A program made the position numbers and the translations under genes. The notes under the pieces are model-generated. The model was not told the origin of the DNA and did no database searches. It saw only the letters and a program-made list of their open reading frames with translations. Shown here one piece after another: positions 5,780 through 6,401 of a stretch of 6,401 nt of DNA (the first letter of the stretch is position 1; each line of letters begins with the position of its first letter). The DNA lies in assembly GCA_002281005.1 (NCBI GenBank), contig NCFD01000150.1, positions 1 to 6,401 of the forward strand, written 5' to 3'. Source of the stretch: Acidocella sp. 35-58-6 (GTDB lineage: Bacteria; Pseudomonadota; Alphaproteobacteria; Acetobacterales; Acetobacteraceae).

Positions 5780-6232
5780 GTGACCCAAACGCTCCCATTA
5801 CCCGTTGTGATACATGAATACCCAGCCAGCGCAGCGCAGTTTGCTGTATGTATAGCCATTCGCCTGGCGGTATTCGTGCAGGAACAACAGGTGCCGCTTG
5901 AGGACGAGCGCGACGCCCTTGATGACACCGCCCGGCATTTTCTGGCCTCCGGCGATGGCCAACCCGTGGGCACCGCCCGTTTACTGATGCAACCGGATGG
6001 CACCGCCCGAATCGGCCGCGTCGCGGTTCTGGCGGCTTGCCGGGGGCGTGGCGTTGGGGCCGCCCTGATGCGCCACATTGAAGACCTAACCACCGCCCCC
6101 ATCATCGTCCTCGACGCGCAAACCCGTGCGCTGCCATTCTATCAGGGTCTCGGCTACGAACCCTCAGGGGAGGTGTTTTTAGAGGCGGGCATTCCGCACC
6201 GCCACATGCGTAAGGTTCGGCGGTCCATTTAA
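5780..6232 (+). CDS. ElaA-like GNAT family N-acetyltransferase
   Basis: GNAT enzymes transfer an acetyl group from acetyl-CoA to an amine; the ElaA-type substrate is not established. Seen: 150 residues. IRLAVFVQEQQVPLEDERDALDDTARHFLA (27-56) is the characteristic ElaA/YjcF opening. PVGTARLLM (62-70) follows, then motif A at IGRVAVLAACRGRGVGAALMRHIE (78-101), where R88-G-R-G91-V-G93 fits the acetyl-CoA pyrophosphate loop. LDAQTRALPFYQGLGY (111-126) and FLEAGIPHRHM (133-143), the family's conserved tail, complete it. The start is GTG 5780, six bases after the PhoX-like stop, with no clear Shine-Dalgarno, so translation may be coupled. GTG 5807 is an in-frame alternative. It is last in the bamE operon. 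Its co-location with an envelope lipoprotein gene does not by itself reveal its substrate. Confidence 0.93.
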   Translation: MTQTLPLPVVIHEYPASAAQFAVCIAIRLAVFVQEQQVPLEDERDALDDTARHFLASGDGQPVGTARLLMQPDGTARIGRVAVLAACRGRGVGAALMRHIEDLTTAPIIVLDAQTRALPFYQGLGYEPSGEVFLEAGIPHRHMRKVRRSI

Positions 6233-6401
6233 CGCAGTGCCATAAGGCGCGGGCTCAGGCGGTTTCAGCGACCCTAACCCCGGCTGATTCACCCGGAATT
6301 TACGCATAACCTGTTAAATTTAATGCAATTTCAAATTTACACACTTTATAAACGCAACCAAAGGTTATATTCACAACCCATGACGCCTCTTCATCGCAAC
6401 G
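6233..6401. other. AT-rich non-coding tail after the GNAT gene
   Basis: After the GNAT stop the first 65 bases are GC-rich and the next 80 (about 6297-6378) become strongly AT-rich, as in a promoter region. I see no T-run terminator; CCGG...CCGG near 6282-6298 is only a weak pairing. An ATG at 6380 opens a frame that reaches the window edge after seven codons. An AAGG lies 15 bases before it, which is too far for a normal ribosome-binding site. A gene start is possible but not supported. Confidence 0.35.

Overview
The window reads as a chromosomal core region of an alphaproteobacterium. Acetobacteraceae or other Rhodospirillales is my best guess, from the style of the YceD/DUF177 and BamE proteins, the fairly high GC content and the gene order. 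It is not an obvious mobile or defence island. I found no tRNA, rRNA, CRISPR array, insertion sequence or integrase.

Minus strand, bases 1-1758: rpmF (ribosomal protein L32), plsX (phosphate acyltransferase) and the first 154 codons of fabH (beta-ketoacyl-ACP synthase III) run in that order toward base 1. This is the classic cluster linking translation, phospholipid synthesis and fatty-acid initiation. plsX and fabH overlap by 8 bases, and a candidate internal promoter lies between rpmF and plsX.

Bases 1759-2960: a plus-strand LysE/RhtB-type exporter gene and a convergent minus-strand DUF805 membrane-protein gene. They sit between rpmF and yceD, which are neighbours in many proteobacteria, so this stretch looks inserted. 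The DUF805 gene is visibly AT-richer than its surroundings, and its ribosome-binding site lies in the loop of a possible hairpin.

Bases 3058-3591 (minus) and 3693-6232 (plus): yceD (DUF177) is divergent from a tight plus-strand operon. That operon holds bamE (outer-membrane assembly lipoprotein with a Gly/Ser-rich tail), a secreted PhoX/DUF839-like protein and an ElaA-like GNAT acetyltransferase. Gaps inside it are 4 and 6 bases, and all three genes appear to use non-ATG starts. The PhoX-like gene is interrupted by a +1 frameshift at a CCCC run in a CCG-repeat tract (4561-4564). Removing one C restores about 503 continuous codons. Several positions that are acidic or His in PhoX relatives, as I recall them, look substituted.

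Bases 6233-6401 are an AT-rich non-coding tail that may precede another gene. I see no convincing new biological system. The points most worth checking are the PhoX-like gene (frameshift and motif loss), the interrupted yceD-rpmF synteny and the hairpin over the DUF805 start.
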